64,000 nucleotides of DNA from Nocardia ignorata NBRC 108230 (GCF_001612905.1 NZ_BDBI01000024.1:124001-188000); one strand, 5' to 3'. Counted from the first letter of the stretch, positions 50,804-59,652 are shown. The notes: generated by a model from the sequence alone, not told the origin. Numbers and translations are program-made.

Positions 50804-52174
50804 CTAGTCGAGGTAGTCGCGCAGCACCTGCGAACGGCTCGGGTGACGCAGCTTGCTCATCGTCTTGGACTCGATCTGCCGGATGCGCTCACGCGTGACG
50901 CCGTAGACCTGACCGATCTCGTCGAGGGTGCGCGGCTGACCGTCGGTGAGGCCGAAGCGCAACCGCACCACGCCCGCCTCACGCTCGGACAGCGTCTCGA
51001 GCACCGACTGCAGCTGATCCTGCAGCAGGGTGAAGCTCACCGCGTCGACCGCGACGACCGCCTCGGAGTCCTCGATGAAATCGCCGAGCTGGCTGTCGCC
51101 TTCGTCGCCGATGGTCTGGTCGAGCGAGATGGGTTCACGCGCGTACTGCTGGATCTCGAGGACCTTCTCCGGCGTGATGTCCATTTCCTTGGCCAGCTCC
51201 TCCGGGGTGGGCTCACGGCCCAGGTCCTGGAGCAGCTCGCGCTGGATGCGCCCGAGCTTGTTGATGACCTCCACCATGTGCACCGGAATACGGATGGTGC
51301 GTGCCTGGTCGGCCATGGCACGGGTGATGGCCTGACGGATCCACCACGTGGCGTAGGTCGAGAACTTGTAACCCTTGGTGTAGTCGAACTTCTCGACCGC
51401 GCGGATCAGACCCAGGTTGCCCTCCTGGATCAGGTCGAGGAACGCCATGCCGCGGCCGGTGTAGCGCTTGGCCAGCGACACCACCAGGCGCAGGTTGGCC
51501 TCGAGCAGGTGGTTCTTGGCCCGGTTGCCATCGCGCACGATCCAGTTGAAATCGCGGCGGGTGGTCACCGACAGCTTCTCGCCCGCCTCGGCGAACTCGC
51601 GCATCTTCTCCGCCGCGAACAGGCCGGCCTCGATCCGCTTGGCGAGTTCGACCTCCTCCTCGGCGTTGAGCAGCGCGACCTTGCCGATCTGCTTGAGGTA
51701 GGCGCGGACCGAGTCGGCGGAGGCGGTGAGTTCGGCATCCTTGCGCGCCTGACGCAGCGCCTCGGATTCCTCCTCGTCCCAGACGAAATCGCCGGAGGCC
51801 TTGTCCTTCTCGGTCGGCTCGGTGGTGTCGGCGGCATCGGCGGTGTCGTCGGCGACCTCCTCGACGATGACATCACCGTCGGTGAGTTCGTCCTCGGCGA
51901 CCTCGAGATCACCGAGATCGTCGAGTTCGATCGACTCGTCGTCGAGTTGCTCCTCGCCCCCCTCGGCCGCGGTCGCCTTCTTGGCCGCGGTTTTCTTCGC
52001 CGGGGCCTTCTTGGCGGCAGCCTTCTTCGCCGGGGCCTTCTTGGCAGCGGCCTTCTTCGCCGGGGCCTTCTTGGCAGCGGCCTTCTTCGCCGGAGCCTTC
52101 TTGGCGGGAGTTACGGCGTCGTCGGCATCGGCGTCGGCCGAGTCGGCGGTCTGACGGGTATTCGTGGCTACCAC
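50804..52174 (-). CDS. sigA: Principal sigma factor SigA (RpoD)
   Basis: 456 residues. Complete group 1 sigma: region 1.2 (SADSVRAYLKQIG), region 2 (FSTYATWWIRQAITRAMADQ), region 3, and region 4.2 (LDEIGQVYGVTRERIRQIE). The N-terminus (~20-75) is a Lys/Ala/Pro repeat encoded by a 30-bp tandem repeat, followed by an acidic stretch. It directs housekeeping transcription. GTG start at 52174 preceded by AAAGGGC; the longer ATG-initiated frame is not supported. Ends in a strong intrinsic terminator. Confidence 0.98.
   Translation of the reverse strand: MVATNTRQTADSADADADDAVTPAKKAPAKKAAAKKAPAKKAAAKKAPAKKAAAKKAPAKKTAAKKATAAEGGEEQLDDESIELDDLGDLEVAEDELTDGDVIVEEVADDTADAADTTEPTEKDKASGDFVWDEEESEALRQARKDAELTASADSVRAYLKQIGKVALLNAEEEVELAKRIEAGLFAAEKMREFAEAGEKLSVTTRRDFNWIVRDGNRAKNHLLEANLRLVVSLAKRYTGRGMAFLDLIQEGNLGLIRAVEKFDYTKGYKFSTYATWWIRQAITRAMADQARTIRIPVHMVEVINKLGRIQRELLQDLGREPTPEELAKEMDITPEKVLEIQQYAREPISLDQTIGDEGDSQLGDFIEDSEAVVAVDAVSFTLLQDQLQSVLETLSEREAGVVRLRFGLTDGQPRTLDEIGQVYGVTRERIRQIESKTMSKLRHPSRSQVLRDYLD
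51991..52110 (-). repeat. 30-bp tandem repeat inside sigA
   Basis: Four in-frame 30-bp units coding AKKAPAKKAA-type decapeptides; two (52021-52050, 52051-52080) are identical. It produces a histone-like basic N-terminal tail and may vary in copy number. Confidence 0.85.
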
Positions 52175-52418
52175 GTACGCCCTTTCGTGACGGTCTCGTG
52201 CGGCGTCACGCCAGAGTGGTTTCCGGCGGAGCGGTCGGTCGGGTTGCACCGGCGGTGCGTCGGTCGGGTGCTCTCCGGCTCGTTCACCGGCTTGCTCGCG
52301 ACCGGCTGAGGCCGGAAGGTTTCACCGGCTCACCGCCGGACGTGTTCCATTGTAACGATCCAACCAGGGTACTCAGTGCCACGATGCCCTCCAGGCGTTG
52401 CGGCGTCGTCCTCGTGCG

Positions 52419-53177
52419 TTACGGCGCGATGCCCCCGGCGATGGCCATCGCCGCGCCGACGATACCCGCGGTGTTCTTCAACACGGCCGGAATCACCGGA
52501 GTTCGGTTCGTGAGCAACGGTATCCACTGCTCGTGATCGCGGCTGATACCGCCGCCCGCCACGATCACCTTCGGCCAGAAGAGGTTCTCGATGTGGATCA
52601 GGGCCGTGCTCACCCGCTGCGCCCACTCCGGGTAGGTGAGGCCGTCGCGGTCCTTGATCGAGGCGGCGGCCATGTGCTCCGCTTCCACCCCCTCGATGAC
52701 GAGGTGGCCGAGCTCGGAGTTGGGCACAAGTGTGCCGTTGTAGAGAAACGCCGAGCCGATCCCGGTGCCGAAAGTGAGCAGCAGGGTGAGGCCGTTCAGG
52801 TCGCGGGCGGTGCCGTAGCTGTCCTCGGCAAGCCCCGCCGCGTCGGCGTCGTTGAGCACCGTCACCGTCCGCCCGCCGAGCGCGGCCGAGAACAGGGCGC
52901 GCGCGTCGGTACCGATCCAGGCGGGGTCGATATTGGCGGCCGTGCGGGCGTGCCCGTCGAGCACCACGCACGGCAGCGTGATCCCCACCGGTCCCTCCCA
53001 GCCGGCCAGCGCGACGAGTTCGGCCACGGCCGCCGCCACCGCCTCGGGCGTGGCGGGTCGCGGAGTGGCGATCTTGAGCCGCTCATGGGTGAGCAGACCG
53101 GTGTCGAGATCGACCACGGCCCCCTTCACGCCACTTCCCCCGATATCGATGCCGAATGCGTGCCCCCGAGCGGACAT
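52419..53177 (-). CDS. ppgK: Polyphosphate glucokinase
   Basis: 252 residues, ROK-type. Phosphate-binding GIDIGGSGVKGAVVD at the start, the glucose-binding NDADAAG segment and TFGTGIGSAFL are in place. It phosphorylates glucose using polyphosphate or ATP. The start is ATG 53177 with AAGGGG upstream; earlier in-frame ATG adds unrelated sequence. It precedes sigA on the same strand by 244 bp and is divergent from suhB, as in M. tuberculosis. Confidence 0.95.
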   Translation of the reverse strand: MSARGHAFGIDIGGSGVKGAVVDLDTGLLTHERLKIATPRPATPEAVAAAVAELVALAGWEGPVGITLPCVVLDGHARTAANIDPAWIGTDARALFSAALGGRTVTVLNDADAAGLAEDSYGTARDLNGLTLLLTFGTGIGSAFLYNGTLVPNSELGHLVIEGVEAEHMAAASIKDRDGLTYPEWAQRVSTALIHIENLFWPKVIVAGGGISRDHEQWIPLLTNRTPVIPAVLKNTAGIVGAAMAIAGGIAP

Positions 53178-53254
53178 GGATGAACCCCTTGCCTGACGCG
53201 GTCGATGTGCCGGACAAAGAGTAGCGGTAGTCACCGCTCGCTCGGGCTCCCGCA

Positions 53255-53260
53255 TATGAT
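53255..53260 (+). promoter_or_regulatory. -10 box for leaderless suhB
   Basis: TATGAT, close to consensus, ending 8 nt before the GTG at 53269. Confidence 0.6.
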
Positions 53261-53268
53261 CCGATGGC

Positions 53269-54159
53269 GTGGTGCCTCAACACAGTTCCGTTGCCCCCGC
53301 CACGACCGCCGCCGACGAACGACTGCGCGAGCTCGCCGTCGAGCTCGCCGAGACCGCCGCCGCGCATGTGCGTGCCCGCCGACCCGAGGTGTTCGCCGAC
53401 GGGGGACCCGTCGACGGTGCCGTGGCGACCAAGGGGCACATCACCGACCCGGTCACCGTGGTCGACACCGAGTCCGAACAACTGATCCGCGACCTGCTCG
53501 CCCAGCGCCGACCCGACGACGCGATCCTGGGCGAGGAGGGCGGCGGCGATGTCGGTGCCACCGCGCCGGGCGCCGTCACCTGGGTGGTCGACCCGATCGA
53601 CGGGACCGTCAACTTCCTCTACGGCCTGCCCGGGTACGCGGTCTCGGTGGCAGCGGTGATCGACGGCGCCCCGGTAGCGGGAGCGGTGGCCGACGTGGCG
53701 ACCGCGACCACCTACAGCGCCGTGCGCGGCGGCGGGGCGTTCGCCGTCACCGCCGACGGCACCCGCACGAAACTGTCCTGTACCCAAGAGGATTCGCTGT
53801 CGGTGGCACTGGTCGCCACCGGTTTCGCCTACGGCACCCGGCGTCGCGCCGACCAGGCGAGGCTGCTCACCGAGATCCTGCCCCAGGTCCGCGACATCCG
53901 CCGCCTCGGCGCCGCCGCCATGGACCTGTGCCACGTCGCCTCGGGTCACCTCGACGCCTACTACGAGCACGGGCTCAACGCCTGGGACTGGGCGGCGGGC
54001 GCCCTCATCGCCGCCGAAGCGGGCGCGGTGGTGCACGTCCCGCCGGTCACCGTCGGCGGTGCCGCGGGCGAACTGACCTTCGTCGCCGCCCCCGGCATCG
54101 CCGAGGATTTCGCCGCCCTCCTCACCGAGACCGGCGCGACAACACCCCTACCCGACTGA
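53269..54159 (+). CDS. suhB: Inositol-1-monophosphatase-like phosphatase SuhB
   Basis: 296 residues. Metal-binding motifs are GEEGG, DPIDGTVNF and WDWAAGALIAAEAGA, the standard inositol monophosphatase set. It supplies free inositol for phosphatidylinositol and mycothiol. GTG start at 53269; apparently leaderless. Divergent from ppgK. Confidence 0.94.
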   Translation: MVPQHSSVAPATTAADERLRELAVELAETAAAHVRARRPEVFADGGPVDGAVATKGHITDPVTVVDTESEQLIRDLLAQRRPDDAILGEEGGGDVGATAPGAVTWVVDPIDGTVNFLYGLPGYAVSVAAVIDGAPVAGAVADVATATTYSAVRGGGAFAVTADGTRTKLSCTQEDSLSVALVATGFAYGTRRRADQARLLTEILPQVRDIRRLGAAAMDLCHVASGHLDAYYEHGLNAWDWAAGALIAAEAGAVVHVPPVTVGGAAGELTFVAAPGIAEDFAALLTETGATTPLPD

Positions 54160-54186
54160 GAAGCCGGGCCCCCCGGGCCGAGAAAC

Positions 54187-54203
54187 CCGCGGCGCCAGCC
54201 GCC
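54187..54203. repeat. Extragenic hairpin repeat, copy 2
   Basis: Identical to 3801-3817 (CCGCGGCGCCAGCCGCC); hairpin GCGGC-GCCA-GCCGC. Lies between the converging suhB and cei genes. Confidence 0.5.
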
Positions 54204-54209
54204 GATATC

Positions 54210-54893
54210 TCAGCACTTGACGGTGCGGGCGGCGTCGAGGAGGTCGGGGTCGATGGAGGACGAGCTGGCGCCGGGGGCCAAATTCTTCAGCGCGCGCAGG
54301 ACCGCTTCGGCGTCGGCGCTCGGGCGGAGCGACTCGCCGAAGGCCAGGCCCAGCACCAGGTCGACCGAGTCGTCGGTGCGCGGGTCCTCGATCAGTTCGG
54401 CACAGGGCGCGACCAGCTGCACCGAGGCGGCGGCGGGCCTGCCGTTCACGCCGTAGCGGATCTGGCCGGTGCAGTTGAGGTCACCGCTGACATAGACCGG
54501 ATCGTTACCGACCTGTGTCCCCGGTGCGCTCGCGAAGCCGAGGTCACCGAGCGCGGAGGCGATGTTGCCCGCCTGTCCGCTCTTGCCGTTGGCGTTGAAC
54601 ACCCGCACCTTGGACTCCGACAGCGCCGCCGGATCCACCTCGTCCAGGCGCGAGGGCCCGACTCGGGTGCCGAGCGGTGCGGGCTTGGGCGCGTTGGTCG
54701 CGGTCGGTGTGCTCGGCGCGTTGCACGCCATCGGCTCGTTGTTGTCCTCGCGGGTGCGGAACGCCGCCACCCACACGAACAGGGCCACAAGAGCCAGCAC
54801 GAGGACCATCGCGAGCCACAGCTCGGGGCGCCGTCGCGGAAAGGGTTTGCCGTCGCGATCGGTCGCGCTGCCTTCGGTGATCAGTGAAACCAC
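54210..54893 (-). CDS. cei: Envelope integrity protein Cei (LytR C-terminal-like domain)
   Basis: 227 residues. A short cytoplasmic N-terminus, one membrane helix (LWLAMVLVLALVALFVWVAAF) and an extracytoplasmic LytR_C-type domain (ESKVRVFNANGKSGQAGNIASAL) with four Cys after the helix. It corresponds to Rv2700 (Cei) by order and content, needed for cell-envelope integrity in mycobacteria. GTG start at 54893. Divergent from DUF4193. Confidence 0.9.
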   Translation of the reverse strand: MVSLITEGSATDRDGKPFPRRRPELWLAMVLVLALVALFVWVAAFRTREDNNEPMACNAPSTPTATNAPKPAPLGTRVGPSRLDEVDPAALSESKVRVFNANGKSGQAGNIASALGDLGFASAPGTQVGNDPVYVSGDLNCTGQIRYGVNGRPAAASVQLVAPCAELIEDPRTDDSVDLVLGLAFGESLRPSADAEAVLRALKNLAPGASSSSIDPDLLDAARTVKC

Positions 54894-55267
54894 GCGCTCA
54901 CTCTACGAGTCCGCCGCCGATGCGCGAGTGCGGGAGGTCTCGGCGAGTTTCCCGGCAGGTGAAGATTCGTCGTCGGTTTCGTCGCGGCGGGGTTTTGATT
55001 GCGACATTTGTCGGTAGGTCCGCTATTGTCTGCCCGCCCAGATCGAATAATCACCCGTGAAACGGTGGTCGGTCGCGGGAACAACAAGGGCATGTCCTGC
55101 GTTAACCGAACGCTGTCGGAGTAGATCGAGCAACGATCCACCTGATAGTCGAGCGGTGTACGTGTGAGGTGCACCACCGGCGGGGCGGTCGAGCGCCGTC
55201 TCCCTGCGGGGACGTGGCAATCGAACTGATCCGGTATTTACGGAGTAAGGACTGAGGGGAAGACGAC
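54894..55267. other. 374-bp gap holding the cei/DUF4193 promoters
   Basis: No gene recognised. It carries a GGAAC-N18-GTT motif (55078-55103) pointing toward the DUF4193 gene and short imperfect repeats around 55155-55185. Otherwise nothing definite is seen. Confidence 0.6.
55078..55103 (+). promoter_or_regulatory. Candidate ECF (SigH/SigR-type) promoter upstream of DUF4193
   Basis: GGAAC at 55078-55082, GTT at 55101-55103, spacer 18 nt, the same pattern as the sigB promoter. The leader to the ATG at 55268 would be about 155 nt, so this could be a secondary promoter. Confidence 0.4.
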
Positions 55268-55570
55268 ATGGCAACCGACTATGACGCACCGCGGCGCACC
55301 GAATCCGACGAAGTGTCGGAGGATTCGCTCGAGGAGCTGAAGGCCCGCCGCAACGAGGCGCAGTCCGCCGTCGTGGACATCGACGAGACCGACACAGCGG
55401 AATCGTTCGAGCTTCCCGGCGCGGACCTGTCCGACGAGGTGCTCAGCGTTCGGGTGGTCCCGAAGCAGGCAGACGAGTTCACCTGCTCGAGCTGTTTCCT
55501 CGTGCACCACCGAAGCAGGCTGGCCAGCGAGAAGGGTGGCGAGATGATCTGCATGGACTGCGCCCTCTGA
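55268..55570 (+). CDS. DUF4193 zinc-ribbon protein
   Basis: 100 residues. An acidic N-terminal two-thirds is followed by a zinc ribbon of two CxxC pairs (FTCSSCFLVH ... MICMDCAL) at the very C-terminus. Conserved in mycobacteria (Rv2699c by position); function unknown, possibly an RNA-polymerase or ribosome-associated small protein. ATG 55268 preceded by GGGGAAG. Confidence 0.92.
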   Translation: MATDYDAPRRTESDEVSEDSLEELKARRNEAQSAVVDIDETDTAESFELPGADLSDEVLSVRVVPKQADEFTCSSCFLVHHRSRLASEKGGEMICMDCAL

Positions 55571-55595
55571 CGCGTTCCACGGCGAGGTAGACGGG

Positions 55596-56132
55596 TCAGC
55601 CCGCGCTCGGGAGTCCGAGCGCGGCCAACACCCGGTCGGGCCTGCGCGTGCTGATCAACCAGTACGGCGTCGGGTCGTCCGGGTCGTCGAGGACGAGCAA
55701 TGCCATCGGCCCGATCCAGGGCCGGTGCTGGACATAGGCGGCGGGGTCGAGCTGACGACCCAGCGCCGCGCTCTTGGCCGTCGGTGCGACGGCCGCGGCC
55801 CGTGCGACGAAGCTCACCGGCAGGTGGGCGCGGTCGACGCGCAATTCCGCCGTTCCCTCGGGGGTGACGGCCACTTCCAGCCGGTGACGGCTCATCCACA
55901 ACAGAATCCACACGGGCACCGGTGCCATCAGCACGTACGGCAACCAGGCCCGCAGCCCGGGCGCGCCCATGTGGAACTCGGCGGCGATCAGCCCGGCGAT
56001 CGCGAAGCCCACCGGCCACCACCACAGTGGCACCCACAGGCGCTCCCGGTAGGGCGACACGGTGGGCGCGGCGGCCGCGCGAGCGTCGGTGTCTGCGGCG
56101 TCGGTGGTCGGAGAATGGGACTGGTCGGGCAC
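55596..56132 (-). CDS. DUF3093 membrane protein
   Basis: 178 residues. Two membrane helices near residues 32-50 and 60-80 (LWVPLWWWPVGFAIAGLIAAEF, AWLPYVLMAPVPVWILLW) and a cytosolic domain with WLISTRRPDRVLAAL at the end, characteristic of DUF3093. Function unknown. Divergent from dut, 72 bp away, the same arrangement as Rv2698/dut. Confidence 0.92.
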   Translation of the reverse strand: MPDQSHSPTTDAADTDARAAAAPTVSPYRERLWVPLWWWPVGFAIAGLIAAEFHMGAPGLRAWLPYVLMAPVPVWILLWMSRHRLEVAVTPEGTAELRVDRAHLPVSFVARAAAVAPTAKSAALGRQLDPAAYVQHRPWIGPMALLVLDDPDDPTPYWLISTRRPDRVLAALGLPSAG

Positions 56133-56190
56133 GGTTCAAGACTAGGCGATCGTGGCAGGGTCGTGACGCGCTGGTCCGGCTCCGAGCGCG

Positions 56191-56196
56191 TAGTCT
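56191..56196 (+). promoter_or_regulatory. -10 box for leaderless dut
   Basis: TAGTCT ending 8 nt before the GTG at 56205. Confidence 0.45.
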
Positions 56197-56204
56197 CGAC
56201 CGAT

Positions 56205-56675
56205 GTGAACGCACTTGCACCGATTCCGCTGCGGCGGCTCGATCCCGGCATCCCTGTGCCGAAGCGTGCCCATCCGGGTGACGCGGGCGTCGACCTCTGT
56301 ACCACCGAGGATGTGATCATCGAACCGGGTGAGCGGGTGCTGGTCGGCACCGGGATCGCGCTCGCGCTGCCGGTCGGCACGGTCGGCCTGATCCACCCCC
56401 GCTCGGGTCTGGCCGCGAAGGCGGGGCTGTCGGTGGTGAACACACCGGGCACGATCGATGCGGGCTATCGGGGCGAGATCAAAGTGTGCCTGATCAATCA
56501 CGACCCGCGCACCGCCATCGAGCTGCGCCGCGGTGACCGCATCGCCCAGCTGCTCGTGCAGCGGGTGGAGCTGGTCGAGTTCGCCGAGGTCGACGACTTG
56601 GACGAAACCGTGCGTGGCGCGGGTGGTTACGGGTCGAGCGGCGGGCACGCGAGCCTGACCGGCAAGGAGGCGTAA
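56205..56675 (+). CDS. dut: dUTP diphosphatase
   Basis: 156 residues, trimeric dUTPase. All five motifs are readable, including HPRSGLAAKAGLSVVN, GTIDAGYRGEI and the C-terminal GAGGYGSSG. Hydrolyses dUTP to dUMP, keeping uracil out of DNA. GTG start at 56205. Its TAA overlaps the DUF3710 ATG by one base (TAATG). Confidence 0.96.
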   Translation: MNALAPIPLRRLDPGIPVPKRAHPGDAGVDLCTTEDVIIEPGERVLVGTGIALALPVGTVGLIHPRSGLAAKAGLSVVNTPGTIDAGYRGEIKVCLINHDPRTAIELRRGDRIAQLLVQRVELVEFAEVDDLDETVRGAGGYGSSGGHASLTGKEA

Positions 56676-57580
56676 TGGGTCTGTTCGGCAAGAAGAAGCG
56701 CGCATCGCGCGAGGACGACGCGGTCTACGACGACGACTACGGCGACGACTACGCCGCGGACGACTACGACGATTTCGCCGACACCGACGACTACGACACC
56801 GACGAGTTCCGCCGCCCCGACTTCGCCCACCTCGATTTCGACGACGCCCCAACCGACGAGCGCATCTACGGCAACTTCGACCACGCCCCCGACGCCGCCG
56901 CCGGCCCGTACGACATCACCGAAGTGACCGACGACATGATCGCGCGCAGGCTCGATCTGGGGTCGGTGGTCATCCCGGTGCCCGAGGGTGGGCAGCTGCA
57001 GGTGGAGATGAGTCCCGACGGCACCCCGCAGGCGGTGCACCTGGCCACCCAGCACGGCAGGCTCACCGTTGCCGCGTACGCCGCGCCGAAGTCGGCCGGG
57101 CAGTGGCGCCTCGTCGCGGCCGACCTGGCCGAGTCGCTGCGCGGTGACGGTGCGAGCGTCGCCATCGAGAAGGGCCCGTGGGGTCGTGAGGTGAAGGCGG
57201 TCACCGAGGGCGCCGATCTGCGCTTCATCGGTGTCGACGGACCGCGCTGGATGATCCGGCTGGTCGCGGCGGGCCCCTCGGGCGCGGTCGACGATCGCAG
57301 CCCGCTCATCACCGCCGCGCGGGCCGTCCTGGCCGACGCGGTGGTGCGGCGCGGCTCCGAGCCGCTGCCGGTGCGTGACCCGCTGCCCGTGGTGCTGCCC
57401 CAGGAGCTGGCCGAACAGCTCGCCGCCGCCCATCAGCAGCAGGTGCTCGCCCAGCAGCAGGCCATGGCCGCGCAGGCGGCTGCCGCGCAGACCCCGCCCT
57501 CGGCGGTGCCGCCGAAGCTGCCCGACGAACCGCGGCGTGGCGCCGACGGGTCGGCGATGCAGCAACTCGGCCTGAACTAG
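56675..57580 (+). CDS. DUF3710 protein with acidic N-terminus
   Basis: 301 residues. After MGLFGKKKR comes a strongly acidic Asp/Tyr-rich stretch (~15-60), then the DUF3710 core (RLDLGSVVIPVPEGGQLQVE ... WMIRLVAAGPSGA), and a Gln/Ala-rich coiled-coil-like tail. Conserved after dut in mycobacteria; function unknown. Translationally coupled to dut. Confidence 0.92.
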   Translation: MGLFGKKKRASREDDAVYDDDYGDDYAADDYDDFADTDDYDTDEFRRPDFAHLDFDDAPTDERIYGNFDHAPDAAAGPYDITEVTDDMIARRLDLGSVVIPVPEGGQLQVEMSPDGTPQAVHLATQHGRLTVAAYAAPKSAGQWRLVAADLAESLRGDGASVAIEKGPWGREVKAVTEGADLRFIGVDGPRWMIRLVAAGPSGAVDDRSPLITAARAVLADAVVRRGSEPLPVRDPLPVVLPQELAEQLAAAHQQQVLAQQQAMAAQAAAAQTPPSAVPPKLPDEPRRGADGSAMQQLGLN

Positions 57581-58305
57581 GTTGCGGCCGAGATCTTTTC
57601 GGTCGAGAGACGGTCGAGTTCGGTGAACCCGGTGTGTCCGAGGACCGCCGGGTTCGCGCCGAGGTCGTCGAGGGTGATCCGGCGCAATCCGGCCGTCGGC
57701 AGCGTCGCGGCCCATTCTTCGGCGACGGCGAACGGATGCACCGGGTCGTCGCCCGCGCCGATCACCGCGACCGGGACGGGGCAGGCGGCCAGTTCCTCGA
57801 CGGTCGGCCAGGAGTAGGCGGCCGCCTCGTCCAGAGCCCGCGGCAGGTCGGGCCACTGGCCGCGCCAGGACTGGGCGAGCGCCTCGGCCAGCCAGGCCGG
57901 GCTCGAGGCGCGCATGCGGGCGATCACGGCGTCCAGACCGTCGGCGCGAAGTTGCCCGGCGGTTGCCGAGGCGCTCAGAGCGGCGGGGCACGAAGTGGTT
58001 TCCGGGCCCGTCCAGGCGGGTAATGCTGTGATGACACCGACAACCGCGTCGCGATGTCCGGTGGCCCACCGTAAGGCGATCGCGGCACCCAGCGAGATCC
58101 CGGCCGCCAGGACCGGTCCGCGCGCGGCGGCGGTGTGCAAAGCCGCGGTACAGCTCGCGATCACGGCCTTCGGGTCGGGTTCGACGGCAAGGAATTCCAG
58201 GCCGTGAGCGGCCGCGGCAGGTCCGAATGCACGGGCTGCGAAATCGGCGTCGGAGCCGGTTCCGGGCAGGGCGACCACGGTGACCTGGGGTGGGGTGCGC
58301 AACAC
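57577..58305 (-). CDS. Alpha/beta-hydrolase
   Basis: 242 residues. Nucleophile elbow AGISLGAA (GxSxG) and a late HxG (LGHTGF) suggest a Ser/His hydrolase; VVALPGTGSDADF gives the oxyanion region. Substrate unknown. Start GTG at 58305, or the TTG next to it. It overlaps DUF3710 by 4 nt at the 3' end and is convergent, as is its mycobacterial counterpart. Confidence 0.88.
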   Translation of the reverse strand: MLRTPPQVTVVALPGTGSDADFAARAFGPAAAAHGLEFLAVEPDPKAVIASCTAALHTAAARGPVLAAGISLGAAIALRWATGHRDAVVGVITALPAWTGPETTSCPAALSASATAGQLRADGLDAVIARMRASSPAWLAEALAQSWRGQWPDLPRALDEAAAYSWPTVEELAACPVPVAVIGAGDDPVHPFAVAEEWAATLPTAGLRRITLDDLGANPAVLGHTGFTELDRLSTEKISAAT

Positions 58306-58378
58306 GGACCGAGCGTAGCGGCCCGGCGTTTGCCCATCTACAGTGGCGTTGAAGGCCAACTAGCGGGAGAAGCGTGCC

Positions 58379-58786
58379 ATGTCGTCATCCACGGGCTCAC
58401 ACAAGTCGGGATCGGGCCCGGACTCGGGATATTTTCGTCGACTCGGACGCCGCCTGACGGCCGATATCGATCAGCTCGACGCCGAGGAACTGGCCGAGAC
58501 CGCCGACGCCTCGGGCGCCCGGCGAGCCAAGGACTGTTGTCGCGGCGAGGAAGCCACCATCGTCGGCAGGCTGCGCAGTGTGGAGGCCTGTCCGAAGGCG
58601 GCCGGTGCCACGGTGCAGGCCGAGTTCTTCGACGGCACCGACGCCATCACCCTGGTGTGGATCGGGCGCAGGCGCATCCCCGGCATCGAACCGGGCAGGC
58701 GCATCCTGGTGCGCGGCCGCGTCGGCGACCGCGACGGCCGCAAAGTGATCTTCAACCCCTACTACGAATTGCGCGGGAACAGCTGA
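58379..58786 (+). CDS. OB-fold nucleic-acid-binding protein
   Basis: 135 residues. After a Ser/Gly-rich start and a helical segment, the OB-fold is visible as EEATIVGRLRSVEACPK ... ITLVWIGRRRIPGIEPGRRILVRGRV. Probably binds single-stranded nucleic acid. ATG at 58379 behind GGGAGAAG. The DUF3159 gene starts 3 nt later. Confidence 0.9.
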   Translation: MSSSTGSHKSGSGPDSGYFRRLGRRLTADIDQLDAEELAETADASGARRAKDCCRGEEATIVGRLRSVEACPKAAGATVQAEFFDGTDAITLVWIGRRRIPGIEPGRRILVRGRVGDRDGRKVIFNPYYELRGNS

Positions 58787-58789
58787 CGT

Positions 58790-59527
58790 ATGCCCTCCAG
58801 CGACGAGTACCGCCACACCGCGGACCCTGATGCCACCGTTGCCCTGCCGGTGGTCACCGACCACCCCGTCGACCCCGACGTCGACAAGGAGACGGCCGAG
58901 GCCGAGCAGACCCTGCTCGAGCAGCTCGGCGGCATCAGCGGCCTGATCTACTCCACCCTGCCCGTGCTCGTGTTCGTTCCGGTGAACACCTTCGCCGGGC
59001 TCACCGCCGCCATCTGGGCCGCCCTCGGCGTGGCCGCGGGCGTGCTGATCTGGCGGCTCGTGCAACGCAGCCCCGTCCAGCCTGCCATCTCCGGTTTCCT
59101 CGGCGTCGGGCTGTGCGCGTTCATCGCCCACCGGGTGGGAGAAGCCAAGGGCTTCTTCCTGTTCGGCATCTACACCAGCCTCGTGTACGCGGGCGTGTTC
59201 GCGCTGTCGATCCTGTTCCGGTGGCCGCTGGTCGGGGTGATCTGGGGCGCGCTCAACGGCCACGGCACCGCATGGCGCAGCGATCCACGGCTGCGCAAGC
59301 TCTACGACCTGGCCACCGTCGTGTGGGTCGTCGTCTTCGGCGCCCGCTACCTGGTGCAGTCCCAGCTCTACGACACCGACCACACCACCTGGCTCGCCAT
59401 CGCCCGCATCGCGATGGGCTGGCCGCTGACCGCGGTCGCCCTGGTGGTCACCGTGTGGGCGGTGCGTCGCGCGGGCCACCTGCCCGCCGACAAGTCCGCT
59501 GTCGGAAGGGATTCCGCTTCCGCCTGA
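58790..59527 (+). CDS. DUF3159 membrane protein
   Basis: 245 residues. Acidic N-terminus (~45 residues), then six predicted helices including LIYSTLPVLVFVPVNTFAGL and AIWAALGVAAGVLIWRLV. DUF3159; function unknown. ATG at 58790, 3 nt after the OB-fold gene, forming a two-gene operon conserved in mycobacteria. A GGTGGG/CCCACC hairpin lies 24 nt after the stop. Confidence 0.92.
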   Translation: MPSSDEYRHTADPDATVALPVVTDHPVDPDVDKETAEAEQTLLEQLGGISGLIYSTLPVLVFVPVNTFAGLTAAIWAALGVAAGVLIWRLVQRSPVQPAISGFLGVGLCAFIAHRVGEAKGFFLFGIYTSLVYAGVFALSILFRWPLVGVIWGALNGHGTAWRSDPRLRKLYDLATVVWVVVFGARYLVQSQLYDTDHTTWLAIARIAMGWPLTAVALVVTVWAVRRAGHLPADKSAVGRDSASA

Positions 59528-59550
59528 GGGTGGGCAGGGGTACCGCCGGA

Positions 59551-59568
59551 GGTGGGGAACTACCCACC
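59551..59568. terminator. Hairpin between DUF3159 and the sigma factor gene
   Basis: GGTGGG-GAACTA-CCCACC, perfect 6-bp arms. No T-run. Either the DUF3159 terminator or a control element for the following gene. Confidence 0.4.
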
Positions 59569-59652
59569 CTGGGGTGCCTGGTTGCCGCCGCCTGTTCGTC
59601 GCACGATCAATGCATACCGAATTACGCAGTGATCGTGAGAGGACCGGCGACC

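Noticed and set aside
59556..59583. GGAAC ... GTT upstream of the SigD/ShbA-type sigma gene as an autoregulated ECF promoter
   Set aside because: Spacer is 20 nt, longer than usual, and the GGAAC lies within a hairpin stem and loop.
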